This document shows, one piece after another, positions 52,570 to 60,056 of a DNA stretch of 64,000 nucleotides; position 1 is the stretch's first letter; each line of letters begins with the position of its first letter. Below the pieces are notes generated by a model that worked only from the letters and a program-made list of their open reading frames with translations, searched no databases and was not told the origin of the DNA. Position numbers and translations under genes: made by a program. Source of the stretch: Actinophytocola xinjiangensis (GTDB lineage Bacteria; Actinomycetota; Actinomycetes; Mycobacteriales; Pseudonocardiaceae); the NCBI RefSeq assembly GCF_001921215.1, contig NZ_MSIF01000001.1, positions 620,001 through 684,000 on the forward strand. The letters run 5' to 3'.

Positions 52570-52601
52570 CGTCACAGGACCGGGGCCGCCGGCCACTGGT
52601 G
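52570..52601 (+). promoter_or_regulatory. ECF-type promoter of the reductase gene
   Basis: CGTCACAGG (52570-52578), 14 bases, CCACTGGTG (52593-52601): an exact inverted copy of the sigma factor's own promoter elements. It ends three bases before GTG 52605, implying a transcript with almost no leader. Confidence 0.7.
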
Positions 52602-52604
52602 TCC

Positions 52605-53312
52605 GTGCGTATCACCGTCTTCGGCGCCAACGGTCCCACCGGGCGCCTGCTCACCGGCCAGGCCCTCTCCGCCGGCCACCAGGTCACCGCCGTCACCCGT
52701 CAGCCGGCCTCGTTCCCGTTGACCCACGACCAGCTTGGGGTGGTCGGGGGCGACGTGCTCGACCCGGAGGCCGTCGACGCGGTCGTGGCGGGGCGCGACG
52801 CCGTGTTGTCGACGCTCGGCGTGCCGCCGGCGAGGGGCCCGATCACCACCTACTCCCAGGGCGCCGGCACCATCGTCGCCGCGATGGAGCGGCATCGGGT
52901 GCGGCGGCTGGCGGTCGTCAGTTCCAGCGGGGTCGACCCGCACCCGTACTCCGACGCCGGGTTCCTGTTCAACCGCGTCCTGCTGCCCTACCTGACCCGC
53001 GTGCTGGGCAGAACGCTCTACGACGACATGCGGCGGATGGAGGACCTCGTCGCCGCCAGTGACCTCGACTGGACGGTCGTGCGCCCCAGCGGGCTGTTCC
53101 ACCTGCCGGCCGTCACCGACTACACCGTCACCGAGGGCCACGCCGACGGCCGGTTCACCGCCCGCGTGGACCTCGCCGCCTGCCTGCTCGCCCTGGCCGA
53201 GGGCAACGGCCACCTACGCACCGCGGTCAGTGTGATCACCACCGTCGACAACCCCACGCTGCTCGGGTGGATCCGCGCGGGGTCGGCCACCTCGGGCCGT
53301 GGGCCAGGGTGA
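52605..53312 (+). CDS. NAD(P)-binding reductase (NmrA/epimerase-like)
   Basis: A 235-residue short atypical Rossmann protein: RITVFGANGPTGRLLTGQALSAGHQVTAVTRQP, GGDVLDPEAVDAVVAGRDAVLSTLG, RLAVVSSSGVDPHPYSD. Such proteins reduce or sense with NAD(P)H. No ribosome-binding site precedes GTG 52605, and the ECF-type promoter ends at its doorstep, so the mRNA may be leaderless; GTG 52599 is an alternative start. Oxidoreductases and epimerase-like proteins are among the known genomic partners of ECF41, so this is the likely sigma-factor target. Confidence 0.85.
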   Translation: MRITVFGANGPTGRLLTGQALSAGHQVTAVTRQPASFPLTHDQLGVVGGDVLDPEAVDAVVAGRDAVLSTLGVPPARGPITTYSQGAGTIVAAMERHRVRRLAVVSSSGVDPHPYSDAGFLFNRVLLPYLTRVLGRTLYDDMRRMEDLVAASDLDWTVVRPSGLFHLPAVTDYTVTEGHADGRFTARVDLAACLLALAEGNGHLRTAVSVITTVDNPTLLGWIRAGSATSGRGPG

Positions 53313-53326
53313 TCGCCTGCCGCTGG

Positions 53327-53773
53327 TCAGGTGGTTCGCCGGTCGTGGTGGTCGAGCAGCCGGGACAGCAGGTCGGTCAGCGTGTCCCGGTCCTCGGGGG
53401 ACAGTGGCGCCATCAGCGTGTCCTGGGTGCGGGTGAGCTGCTTGTCCAGCCGGCGGAGTTGCCGTTTGCCGGCGGTGGTGAGCGAGACGATGTTGCGTCG
53501 TCGGTCGGTGGGGTCCGGGGTGCGTTCGACCAGGTGCTGTTCGGCCAGTTCGTTGGTCGCGGCGACCATGTCGCTGAGGTGGATGCCGCTGCGCCGGCCC
53601 AGCTCGGCCTGGCTCGCGGGGCCGTGTTCCTCCAGTGTCGCCAGGAGGCGGTAGTGGTAGCCGCGGGCGCCGACGGCCGAGAACCCCTCGCCCACCAGGC
53701 GGTGCGCGTGCTGGGCGGTCTGGGTGAGCAGCCAGCTGGGCAGGCTGGTCCACCGGCCGGTCGGGTTCTCCAT
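53327..53773 (-). CDS. MarR-family transcriptional regulator
   Basis: A 148-residue winged-helix regulator: YRLLATLEEHGPASQAELGRRSGIHLSDMVAATNELAEQHLVERTPDPTDRRRNIVSLTTAGKRQLRRL is a clear MarR domain, with the DPTDRRRN wing. It is divergent from a SnoaL-like gene, and palindromes and direct repeats occupy the gap. It is convergent with the reductase gene, 14 bases apart. Likely responds to a small aromatic or oxidising ligand, but nothing identifies it. Confidence 0.9.
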   Translation of the reverse strand: MENPTGRWTSLPSWLLTQTAQHAHRLVGEGFSAVGARGYHYRLLATLEEHGPASQAELGRRSGIHLSDMVAATNELAEQHLVERTPDPTDRRRNIVSLTTAGKRQLRRLDKQLTRTQDTLMAPLSPEDRDTLTDLLSRLLDHHDRRTT

Positions 53774-53784
53774 GGCGCGAGTCT

Positions 53785-53826
53785 AACGACTCGTTGGCCA
53801 CCCGAACGACCCATGATATCGTTCGG
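53785..53826. promoter_or_regulatory. MarR operator region (two palindromes)
   Basis: AACGACTCGTT (53785-53795) is a perfect palindrome with one central base. CCGAACGA (53802-53809) and TCGTTCGG (53819-53826) form an 8-bp inverted repeat with a 9-base spacer. Both contain AACGA/TCGTT and lie between the divergent MarR and SnoaL-like genes. Confidence 0.6.
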
Positions 53827-53831
53827 AGCAT

Positions 53832-53855
53832 AAACGTTAGTCGCCCAAACGTTAG
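53832..53855 (+). repeat. AAACGTTAG direct repeat before the SnoaL-like gene
   Basis: AAACGTTAG occurs at 53832-53840 and 53847-53855, a 15-base period, ending seven bases before ATG 53863. It may be a further regulator site and also overlaps the ribosome-binding region. Confidence 0.5.
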
Positions 53856-53862
53856 GATCGTC

Positions 53863-54297
53863 ATGAGCACCCAGGAAACCCTGATCCGCGCCCTCGCCGA
53901 CCGCGCCGAACTGACCGACCTGGTCGCCCGCCACAGCCTGTGGGTCGACGAGGCCCGCTACGACGAGACGGCCCGGCTGTTCACCGAGGACGTCGTCGTC
54001 ACCTCCCCGCGTGGCCAGGCCCGGGGCATCGCGGAACTCGTCGCCCTGGTGCGCTCGGGCCACGACCGGTACGCCGCCACCCTGCACAGCAAGTCCAACC
54101 TCGTCATCGACCTGCACGGCGACACCGCCACCGTCCGCGCCCACGACCTCGCCGTGTTCGTCATCGACGACGACACCGAATCCATCGCGGCGGGCGTCCA
54201 CCACTACACCGCCCGCCGCACCCCGGACGGCTGGCGCTTCGACAGCCTCGTCGTCAGCCCGCTGGCCCTCACCGAGGGGCTCACCCGAGCGCTCTGA
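53863..54297 (+). CDS. SnoaL-like/NTF2-fold protein
   Basis: A 144-residue protein of the NTF2-like superfamily: LADRAELTDLVARHSLWVDEARYDETARLFTEDVVVTSPRGQARGIAELVALV and AGVHHYTARRTPDGWRFDSLVVSPLAL. These domains act as isomerases, cyclases or ligand-binding proteins. ATG 53863 has TTAGGA upstream and fits the domain; earlier in-frame starts add only intergenic sequence. Divergent from and probably controlled by MarR. Its 3' end overlaps the convergent DJ-1-like gene by 17 bases. Confidence 0.83.
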   Translation: MSTQETLIRALADRAELTDLVARHSLWVDEARYDETARLFTEDVVVTSPRGQARGIAELVALVRSGHDRYAATLHSKSNLVIDLHGDTATVRAHDLAVFVIDDDTESIAAGVHHYTARRTPDGWRFDSLVVSPLALTEGLTRAL

Positions 54298-54904
54298 CGG
54301 GGTCGAGGAGGTAGGGCGCGACGTTGCGCAGCGCGCGGTCGAGGTAGTCCTCCTTCTCGCCGACCGGGGCCACGTAGTGCATGGCCTCCTTGGCGGCGTC
54401 GAGGCCGTGCAGCCGGGCGATGGTCCAGGTGGCGAGGTAGGTCGAGGCCAGGCAACCTCCGGCCGTCGCGAGGTTGCCGCTGGCGAAGAACGGTTGCTCC
54501 AGCACCTCGACACCGGCGGCGACGACCCACGGCCTGGTGATCAGGTCGGTGCAGGCCGGGACGTCGGCCAACAGGCCGAGCCTGGCCAGGACCAGGGTTC
54601 CCGAGCACTGGGCGGCGAGCAGTTGCCGCCTCGGGTCCAGGCGGCGCAGGGTGGCCATCACGGCGGGGTCCTCGACGACCTCGCGGGTCCGCCGGCCACT
54701 GCCGACGATGACCGCGTCCGCCGCGCACGCCTCGTCGAGGTCGATCATCGCGTCGATGACCACGCCGTTCATCGACCGCACGCGCGGTGTCGGGCACGCG
54801 ATCGACACCCGCCAGCCGGGAGCCTGGACGCGGTTCAACACGCCGAGGGCGATGAGGGAGTCGAGTTCGTTGTAGCCGTCGAACGTCAGGATCGCGGTGT
54901 GCAT
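54281..54904 (-). CDS. DJ-1/PfpI-family protein
   Basis: A 207-residue protein of the class I glutamine-amidotransferase-like DJ-1/PfpI fold: TAILTFDGYNELDSLIALGVLN and nucleophile-elbow cysteine in LLAAQCSGTLVLARLGLL. The C-terminal GGCLASTYLATWTIARLHGLDAA is also typical of this group. Members include glyoxalase III-like enzymes, chaperones and sensor domains. AAGGAG sets ATG 54904. It is divergent from a MocR-type regulator, which probably controls it. Confidence 0.85.
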   Translation of the reverse strand: MHTAILTFDGYNELDSLIALGVLNRVQAPGWRVSIACPTPRVRSMNGVVIDAMIDLDEACAADAVIVGSGRRTREVVEDPAVMATLRRLDPRRQLLAAQCSGTLVLARLGLLADVPACTDLITRPWVVAAGVEVLEQPFFASGNLATAGGCLASTYLATWTIARLHGLDAAKEAMHYVAPVGEKEDYLDRALRNVAPYLLDPVRALG

Positions 54905-54973
54905 GCTGGCTCCTTCGTCGTCGGGGCCGACGGTACGACCGGCAATCTGTGACAGTCCAATAATTGTCCTGCT

Positions 54974-54979
54974 TACAAT
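54974..54979 (+). promoter_or_regulatory. -10 element of the MocR-type gene
   Basis: TACAAT is a near-consensus -10 whose start of transcription should fall at or next to GTG 54986. With no ribosome-binding site, the mRNA is probably leaderless. A GTGACA-like -35 lies at 54949-54954 (19-base spacer). Confidence 0.5.
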
Positions 54980-54985
54980 CGCGCG

Positions 54986-56320
54986 GTGCGGACCCCGAAG
55001 TACAAGGCCGTCGTCGACGCGATCGCCGCGGACCTGCGGGCCGGTCGCCCGCCGGCGGGCACCCGGTTGCCCACCCACCGCGCGCTGGCGGCCCAGCGGG
55101 GCATCGCCGTGGTGACCGCGTCCCGCGTGTACGCCGAACTCGAGGCGATGGGCCTGGTGAGCAACGAGCAGGGCCGGGGCACGTTCGTCCGCGAGCCGTC
55201 GGCCGGCCTCGGCCACCTCGACCAGGGCGCGATCGCCGAGGACGTCGTCGACCTGCGGTTCAATTCCCCGGCGGTGGCCGGACAGACCGACCTGCTGCGG
55301 CAGGCCCTGCGTGACCTCTCGGTCGCCGGCGACCTGGACGCGTTGCTGCGCTACCAGCCGCACCGCGGGCGCCCCGGTGACCGCGCGACGATCGCCCGGC
55401 ACCTGCGGCGGCGCGGGCTCGACGTCGCCGGCGAGCGGGTCGTGGTCGTCGGCGGCGCCCAGCACGGGCTGGCGGTGACCTGCCTGGCCCTGCTGCGGCC
55501 CGGGGACGTGGTCGCGGTGGACGCCCTCACCTATCCGGGGTTCGCCGTGCTGGCGCGCACCCTCGGGCTGGACCTGGCGCCGGTGCCGGCGACCCCGGCC
55601 GGTCCGGACCTCGACGTCCTCGACGAGGTGTGCCGGCGGCGACCCGTCCGCGCGATCTACACGATGCCCACCCTGCACAACCCGCTCGGCTGGGTGCTCG
55701 ACGAGTCCCGGCGCGGCCGGCTGGTGGCGACCGCCCGCCGGCACGGCGCCCTGGTCATCGAGGACGGGTCCTACGCCTACCTGGTCGACGACGCGCCGCC
55801 ACCGTTGGCGACCCTCGCGCCGGACCTCACCGTCCACGTGTCGGGGCTGTCGAAGAACGTCGCGCCGGGCCTGCGCGTCGGTTTCCTCGTCGCGCCGCCG
55901 GAACACCTGCCGTCGCTGGAACGCGCGATCCGCGCGACGACCTGGCACACCCCGGCCCTGACCACCACGATCGCCTGCCGCTGGCTCGACGACGGCACCG
56001 TCGACCGGCTGGAGACCCACAAGCGCGCCGACGCCCGCCGCCGGCAGGCCATCGCCGGCGAGGTGCTGTCCGGTCTGCCGACCGTCGGGCACCCGTCGTC
56101 GTACCTGCTGTGGCTGCCACTGGCCCAGGGCTCCCGCCCGGACCGCGTCGCCGCTTCGCTGGCGCGACACCAGGTGGCGGTCTCGACGGCCGAACCGTTC
56201 GCGACCACCCCGGTCGCCCCACAGGCCCTGCGGCTCGCGCTCGGCTCGGTCAGCCTCCCGGACCTGCGGGGCGCCCTGACGACCGTGCGCCGGGAGGTCG
56301 AACTCGACGCCCACCGCTGA
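54986..56320 (+). CDS. MocR-type GntR/aminotransferase fusion regulator
   Basis: A 444-residue regulator: an N-terminal GntR winged helix (YKAVVDAIAADLRAGRPPAGTRLPTHRALAAQRGIAVVTASRVYAELEAMGLV) joined to a fold-type I aminotransferase domain with the PLP lysine in HVSGLSKNVAPGLRVGF and IYTMPTLHNPLG. MocR proteins use PLP-bound ligands to control vitamin B6, GABA or amino acid genes. No serine/glutamate kinase or pdxST genes are next to it, so the target is probably the divergent DJ-1-like gene. The 3' end overlaps the convergent gene by 71 bases. Confidence 0.92.
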   Translation: MRTPKYKAVVDAIAADLRAGRPPAGTRLPTHRALAAQRGIAVVTASRVYAELEAMGLVSNEQGRGTFVREPSAGLGHLDQGAIAEDVVDLRFNSPAVAGQTDLLRQALRDLSVAGDLDALLRYQPHRGRPGDRATIARHLRRRGLDVAGERVVVVGGAQHGLAVTCLALLRPGDVVAVDALTYPGFAVLARTLGLDLAPVPATPAGPDLDVLDEVCRRRPVRAIYTMPTLHNPLGWVLDESRRGRLVATARRHGALVIEDGSYAYLVDDAPPPLATLAPDLTVHVSGLSKNVAPGLRVGFLVAPPEHLPSLERAIRATTWHTPALTTTIACRWLDDGTVDRLETHKRADARRRQAIAGEVLSGLPTVGHPSSYLLWLPLAQGSRPDRVAASLARHQVAVSTAEPFATTPVAPQALRLALGSVSLPDLRGALTTVRREVELDAHR

Positions 56321-56912
56321 CCGGGCGACCAGCGCGCGCGGCCGTGAGCGCGGCCGCCTGGTAGGGCGGCAGCGACGCCCCCTCGGTGACCACCTCGACG
56401 GGCCAGAGCAGCCGCGCCTCGACGTTGAGGGTCGAGGTGAGGGCGGAGTAGGCGCCGAGCACGTCCGCGCCGGGCGTCACCTCCACGACGTAGAGCCAGG
56501 TGCCGTGATCCGGATCGTCGACCGGCACCCGCCAGGTGCGGTGCACCCGGCGGCCGCCGTGCCGGGGCGCCTGCGCGAGGATCACCTCGTCGGCCCGGCC
56601 GGGGTGCGGGGCGGCTGGTGGAGCGGCCACGAAGTGGAACGCCGGCGGCGGTACCCGCGCCACCTCCGGCACGGCGTCCAGATCCGGGTCGCCCGGGTCG
56701 TCGAGCACCGAGCGGATCCGCTCGCGCTCCCCGGCGGTGATGCCGACGTTCTCCATGGCCAGCCCGAGCAGCATCGCCGACTCGGCCAGGACCTCCTCGC
56801 CGACGGAGTAGTGCACCCGCACCGCGTCGAGGACCGTGTCCGACAACCGGCCGGCGAGCCACCCGCACACCTCGGTCAGCGTCGCGTACGTCCTGGCATC
56901 CACTGGCCACAC
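56250..56912 (-). CDS. hypothetical protein
   Basis: A 220-residue soluble protein with no recognised domain. The central part has good coding character (TYATLTEVCGWLAGRLSDTVLDAVRVHYSVGEEVLAESAMLLGLAMENVGI; RTWRVPVDDPDHGTWLYVVEVTPGADVLGAYSALTSTLNVEARLLWPVEV). The final 30 residues are Arg/Gly/Pro rich and lie antisense to the MocR 3' end. GTG 56912 or 56903 are possible starts; neither has a good ribosome site. It resembles lineage-restricted actinomycete proteins. No function is assigned. Confidence 0.6.
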   Translation of the reverse strand: MWPVDARTYATLTEVCGWLAGRLSDTVLDAVRVHYSVGEEVLAESAMLLGLAMENVGITAGERERIRSVLDDPGDPDLDAVPEVARVPPPAFHFVAAPPAAPHPGRADEVILAQAPRHGGRRVHRTWRVPVDDPDHGTWLYVVEVTPGADVLGAYSALTSTLNVEARLLWPVEVVTEGASLPPYQAAALTAARAGRPVSGGRRVRPPGARSSGRPAGPGG

Positions 56913-56959
56913 CCCCGCGGGTAGTTTCGGTTTCCCGTCCTACCAGGAGGTGGCGATTC

Positions 56960-57130
56960 ATGTGTCAGCGGACCACGTGCCGTTCGTGTGGCAAACCGAC
57001 GTTCGTTGGCTGCGGCCTCCACGTCGAGCAGGTGCTCGGTGACGTCCCGGTGAGCAGGCGGTGCTCCTGCGAGCCGAAGTCGGGCGGCGGTCTGCTCGCC
57101 AGGCTCGGGGGCCTGTTCACGTCCCGCTGA
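56960..57130 (+). CDS. 56-residue cysteine-rich zinc-ribbon-like protein
   Basis: A 56-residue protein, MCQRTTCRSCGKPTFVGCG then HVEQVLGDVPVSRRCSCEPKSG. It has CxxCGK plus GCGxH and a late CxC, consistent with one structural zinc site. CAGGAGG lies nine bases before ATG 56960, a strong initiation signal. Short proteins of this pattern are common in actinomycetes, but their role is unknown to me. It stands alone between a hypothetical gene and the sulfide module. Confidence 0.7.
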   Translation: MCQRTTCRSCGKPTFVGCGLHVEQVLGDVPVSRRCSCEPKSGGGLLARLGGLFTSR

Positions 57131-57151
57131 GTCACCCCTGTCCTCCGCTAA

Positions 57152-57163
57152 ATGTCCGGACAT
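57152..57163. promoter_or_regulatory. operator A of the sulfide module
   Basis: ATGTCCGGACAT is a perfect 12-bp palindrome six bases upstream of the -35 hexamer of the SQR promoter. A near-identical site lies at the transcription start, and a related one lies between the MBL-rhodanese and GntR genes (60009-60020). Confidence 0.7.
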
Positions 57164-57168
57164 GGACC

Positions 57169-57197
57169 TTGAGTTCTCACTCATTGGAACCTAGGGT
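57169..57197 (+). promoter_or_regulatory. promoter of the SQR gene
   Basis: TTGAGT (57169-57174), 17-base spacer, TAGGGT (57192-57197). Both sides are bracketed by the palindromic operators, so one regulator could clamp the promoter. Confidence 0.6.
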
Positions 57198-57202
57198 TCT
57201 GG

Positions 57203-57214
57203 ATGTCCGGACGT
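57203..57214. promoter_or_regulatory. operator B of the sulfide module
   Basis: ATGTCCGGACGT matches operator A at 11 of 12 positions, 51 bases downstream of it. It covers the expected transcription start. The ATG inside it is in frame with the SQR gene but is better read as operator than as start codon. Confidence 0.65.
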
Positions 57215-57235
57215 TCGGATCTGCGGAGGTCGCAC

Positions 57236-58429
57236 GTGGCGAGCGAACAGCACCGGGTCGTGATCATCGGCGGCGGTAGCGCCGGCATCTCCGTCGCGGC
57301 CAGGCTCCGACGCGCCGGAGAACGGGACATCGCCCTCATCGACCCCGCGACCACCCACTACTACCAGCCACTGTGGACGCTCGTGGGCGGCGGCCGCGCA
57401 CCGGTCGAGAGCTCCGCCCGGCCACAGTCCACCCTCATCCCCCAGGGCGTCGACTGGCTCCAGGTCGCCGCCGTCGGCGTCGACCCGGACAACCGGACCG
57501 TGCACCTGGACGACGGCCGCTCGGTGACCTACGACGTGCTCGTGGTGTGCCCGGGAATCCAGCTGGACTGGGCGAAGGTGCCCGGCCTGCCCGAGGCGGT
57601 CGGCCGCGACGGCGTGTCGAGCAACTACGGCTACGAACTCGCCCCGGCCACCTGGAAGTTCATCCGCGACCTGCGCTCGGGGACCGCCGTGTTCACGATG
57701 CCCGCCGGCCCGATCAAGTGCGCCGGCGCGCCGCAGAAGATCGCCTACCTCGCCGCCGACTACTGGCGCGAGCAGGGCGTGCTCGACCGGATCGACGTGC
57801 ACCTCGTGCTGCCAACGCCCGGCATGTTCGGGGTGAAGGAGTTCTCCGACGTGCTCGACGGCGTGGTCGCCCGGTACGGGATCACCGTGCACTTCCAGAG
57901 CGAGGCCGTCGCCGTCGACACCGGCAACCGCGAGATCACCGTCGTCGACCACGCCGCCGGGGACACCGAGACACGCCTGCCCTACGACCTGGCGCACCTC
58001 GTCCCGCCGCAGAGCGCCCCCGACTGGCTCAGCGGGTCGGTCCTCGCCGGGCCCACCGGCTACGTCGAGGTCGACAAGCACACCCTGCGGCACACGCGGC
58101 ACCCGGAGGTCTTCGCCCTCGGCGACGCCGGCTCCACACCGAACTCCAAGACCGGCGCGGCCGTGCGCAGGCAGGCCCCGGTGGTGACCGCGAACGTGCT
58201 GGCGGTACTGGCCGGTCGGGAACCGACCGCGCGCTACGACGGCTACGCGTCCTGCCCGCTGACCACCTCGCGCCGGACCATGCTGCTGGCCGAGTTCGAC
58301 TACACCATGCGGCCGACGCCGAGCATCCCGCTGATCGACACGGTGAAGGAACGGCGGGACATGTGGTACCTCAAGCGGTACGGGCTGCCCGCGCTGTACT
58401 GGCGGTTGATGCTGCGCGGACGCGCCTAG
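57236..58429 (+). CDS. sulfide:quinone oxidoreductase-like flavoprotein
   Basis: A 397-residue FAD enzyme: dinucleotide motif VVIIGGGSAGISVAARL, then DPATTHYYQPLWTLVGGG, the segment GPIKCAGAPQKI with Cys162, and YASCPLTTSRR with the second redox cysteine. This is the type II SQR pattern; it oxidises sulfide to sulfane sulfur and passes electrons to quinone at the membrane. GGAGG at 57225-57229 selects GTG 57236; an in-frame ATG at 57203 would be leaderless and inside an operator. The C-terminal amphipathic helix (MWYLKRYGLPALYWRLML) probably binds membrane. Confidence 0.88.
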   Translation: MASEQHRVVIIGGGSAGISVAARLRRAGERDIALIDPATTHYYQPLWTLVGGGRAPVESSARPQSTLIPQGVDWLQVAAVGVDPDNRTVHLDDGRSVTYDVLVVCPGIQLDWAKVPGLPEAVGRDGVSSNYGYELAPATWKFIRDLRSGTAVFTMPAGPIKCAGAPQKIAYLAADYWREQGVLDRIDVHLVLPTPGMFGVKEFSDVLDGVVARYGITVHFQSEAVAVDTGNREITVVDHAAGDTETRLPYDLAHLVPPQSAPDWLSGSVLAGPTGYVEVDKHTLRHTRHPEVFALGDAGSTPNSKTGAAVRRQAPVVTANVLAVLAGREPTARYDGYASCPLTTSRRTMLLAEFDYTMRPTPSIPLIDTVKERRDMWYLKRYGLPALYWRLMLRGRA

Positions 58430-58629
58430 CCGTCCCACGTACTGGGCGCCCTTGCGGGTCGGGTGCCGCGCTGGCCACGCTGTCCGGGTGACCCGAACTC
58501 CCGTCGTGGCTCCCACGGCGACCGTTCGCCCGCCGCGCCCGTCCCCGGTGTCGCGGCTGCGCGCGTTCGTCGCCCGGGTCGCCCGTGCGGTACGCGGGGC
58601 GCACTCGTCGGGCGTCCCGTTCTGAGTCC

Positions 58630-59979
58630 TCAGCCCGTCGCGAGCCCCGAGGCCACCGCGTTCGCGTAGTCGTCGTCGACGAGCACGACCTCGTGCCCGG
58701 CGCGGGCCAGCAGGCTCGCCGCGATGCTCGCCCGGAAACCCGCCGCGCAGTGCACCCACAGCGGGCCGGCGGGCACCTCGTCGAGGCGCGTCAGCAGCGA
58801 GTGCAACGGAAGGTGGCCTGACCCGGGGATGTGGCCGGCCGCCCGCTCGTCCTCGCGCCGCACGTCCAGCACCACCGCGTCCGGTGACGCCGCGAGATCG
58901 GCGAAGGTCGCGGTCGGGTAGGTGCGCAGCGCGTCCGGCTCGGCGAGATCGGCCGGTGTGCCCACCGAGGCGCCGGCCAGCCGGTCGATGCCGATGCGCA
59001 CCAGCTGGCGCTGGGCCGCCCGCACGTCCTGCTCGGTGCGCCCGATGACGGTCAGCGGCGTGCCCCAGGGGATGAGCCAGCCGAGGTAGGTCGAGAACTG
59101 GGTGCCGAGCGCGATGCCGACGGTGCCGGCGACGTGCTCGGCGGCGTAGGCCGTGCGGTCGCGCAGGTCCACCACCCACTCGCCGGCGTCGATCCTGGCG
59201 CGCAGCTCGGCCGCGTCGACCGGGCGCGGGTCCGACAGGTCCGGGGCGTCCGGTCCCTGACGGTTGCGGGCGCCCATGTGCGCGTAGTAGGCCGGGTAGG
59301 CGGTGAGGTTCGCGATCAGGCGAGCCACGAAGGTGTCCTCGTCGGGCTCGGTGAGCGCGTCGTTGCGCCGCCGCTCGCGCTCGATGGTGCTGGCGTCCCC
59401 GCCGGTGGCCGAACCGGTGGAGCAGAAGCTGCCGAACCCGTGGGTCGGGTGGACCGACGCGTCGTCGTCCAGCTCCTCGGCCAGGCGCCGGGCGGAGCGG
59501 TACTGGGCCCTGGTCAGCTCCTCGGTGCGGGCCGGGTCGACCAGGTCGGTGCGCCCGACGCTGCCGAACAGCAGCGAGCCGCCGGTGAACACGGCCGGCG
59601 GGGTGCCGGGGGAGGAGATCACGTAGGACAGGTGGTGGTCGGTGTGCCCCGGCGTGGCCAGCACACGCACCAGCATCGACCCGACGGTGCGCTCGTCACC
59701 GTCGGTGACCGGGTCGCGTTCGAAGGTGACGTCGTCGGCGGCGGCCACCAGGTAGCGGGCGCCGGTACGCTGCGCGAGGGCGTGGCCACCGGTGACGTAG
59801 TCGTTGTGGATGTGCGTCTCCACCACCAGCTCGCACACCACGCCCAGGCGGGCCAGGACGTCCTCGACGCGGTCGATGTCCCGCTGCGGATCGACCACCA
59901 CGGCGACCCTGCCGTCGTGGGCGACATAGCTGCGATCGCCCAGTTCGGTGGTCTCGATGACCTCCACCCGCAGACCCAC
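58630..59979 (-). CDS. MBL-fold protein fused to two rhodanese domains (ETHE1/CstB-like)
   Basis: A 449-residue protein. The N-terminal metallo-beta-lactamase domain of the ETHE1 persulfide dioxygenase type has His56, His58, Asp60 (ETHIHNDYVTGG) and His112 (GHTDHH), but the next usual Asp ligand is Gly134 (FTGGSLLFG). Two rhodanese domains follow: the first lacks the catalytic Cys, the second has it in LWVHCAAGFRAS. It would process persulfide made by SQR to sulfite or thiosulfate. GTG 59979 is eight bases after AAGGAG; GTG 59988 overlaps that site. Divergent from GntR across a shared operator. Confidence 0.87.
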   Translation of the reverse strand: MGLRVEVIETTELGDRSYVAHDGRVAVVVDPQRDIDRVEDVLARLGVVCELVVETHIHNDYVTGGHALAQRTGARYLVAAADDVTFERDPVTDGDERTVGSMLVRVLATPGHTDHHLSYVISSPGTPPAVFTGGSLLFGSVGRTDLVDPARTEELTRAQYRSARRLAEELDDDASVHPTHGFGSFCSTGSATGGDASTIERERRRNDALTEPDEDTFVARLIANLTAYPAYYAHMGARNRQGPDAPDLSDPRPVDAAELRARIDAGEWVVDLRDRTAYAAEHVAGTVGIALGTQFSTYLGWLIPWGTPLTVIGRTEQDVRAAQRQLVRIGIDRLAGASVGTPADLAEPDALRTYPTATFADLAASPDAVVLDVRREDERAAGHIPGSGHLPLHSLLTRLDEVPAGPLWVHCAAGFRASIAASLLARAGHEVVLVDDDYANAVASGLATG

Positions 59980-60008
59980 GATGCTCACTCCTTGCCGTCT
60001 CGTTCATA

Positions 60009-60020
60009 ATGACCGTACAT
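60009..60020. promoter_or_regulatory. operator C of the sulfide module
   Basis: ATGACCGTACAT (ATGTACGGTCAT on the minus strand) matches operator A at 10 of 12 positions and sits in a wider TAATG/CATTA repeat (60007-60022). It lies between the divergent MBL-rhodanese and GntR genes, where it can control both. Confidence 0.65.
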
Positions 60021-60056
60021 TAGGTTTCGTCATCTCGGAAAGTGGGAGGTTGTGTC

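Noticed and set aside
58488-58625. 45-codon GTG frame between SQR and the MBL-rhodanese gene
   Set aside because: Arg/Pro/Val-rich, no ribosome-binding site and no recognisable motif; composition alone explains it.
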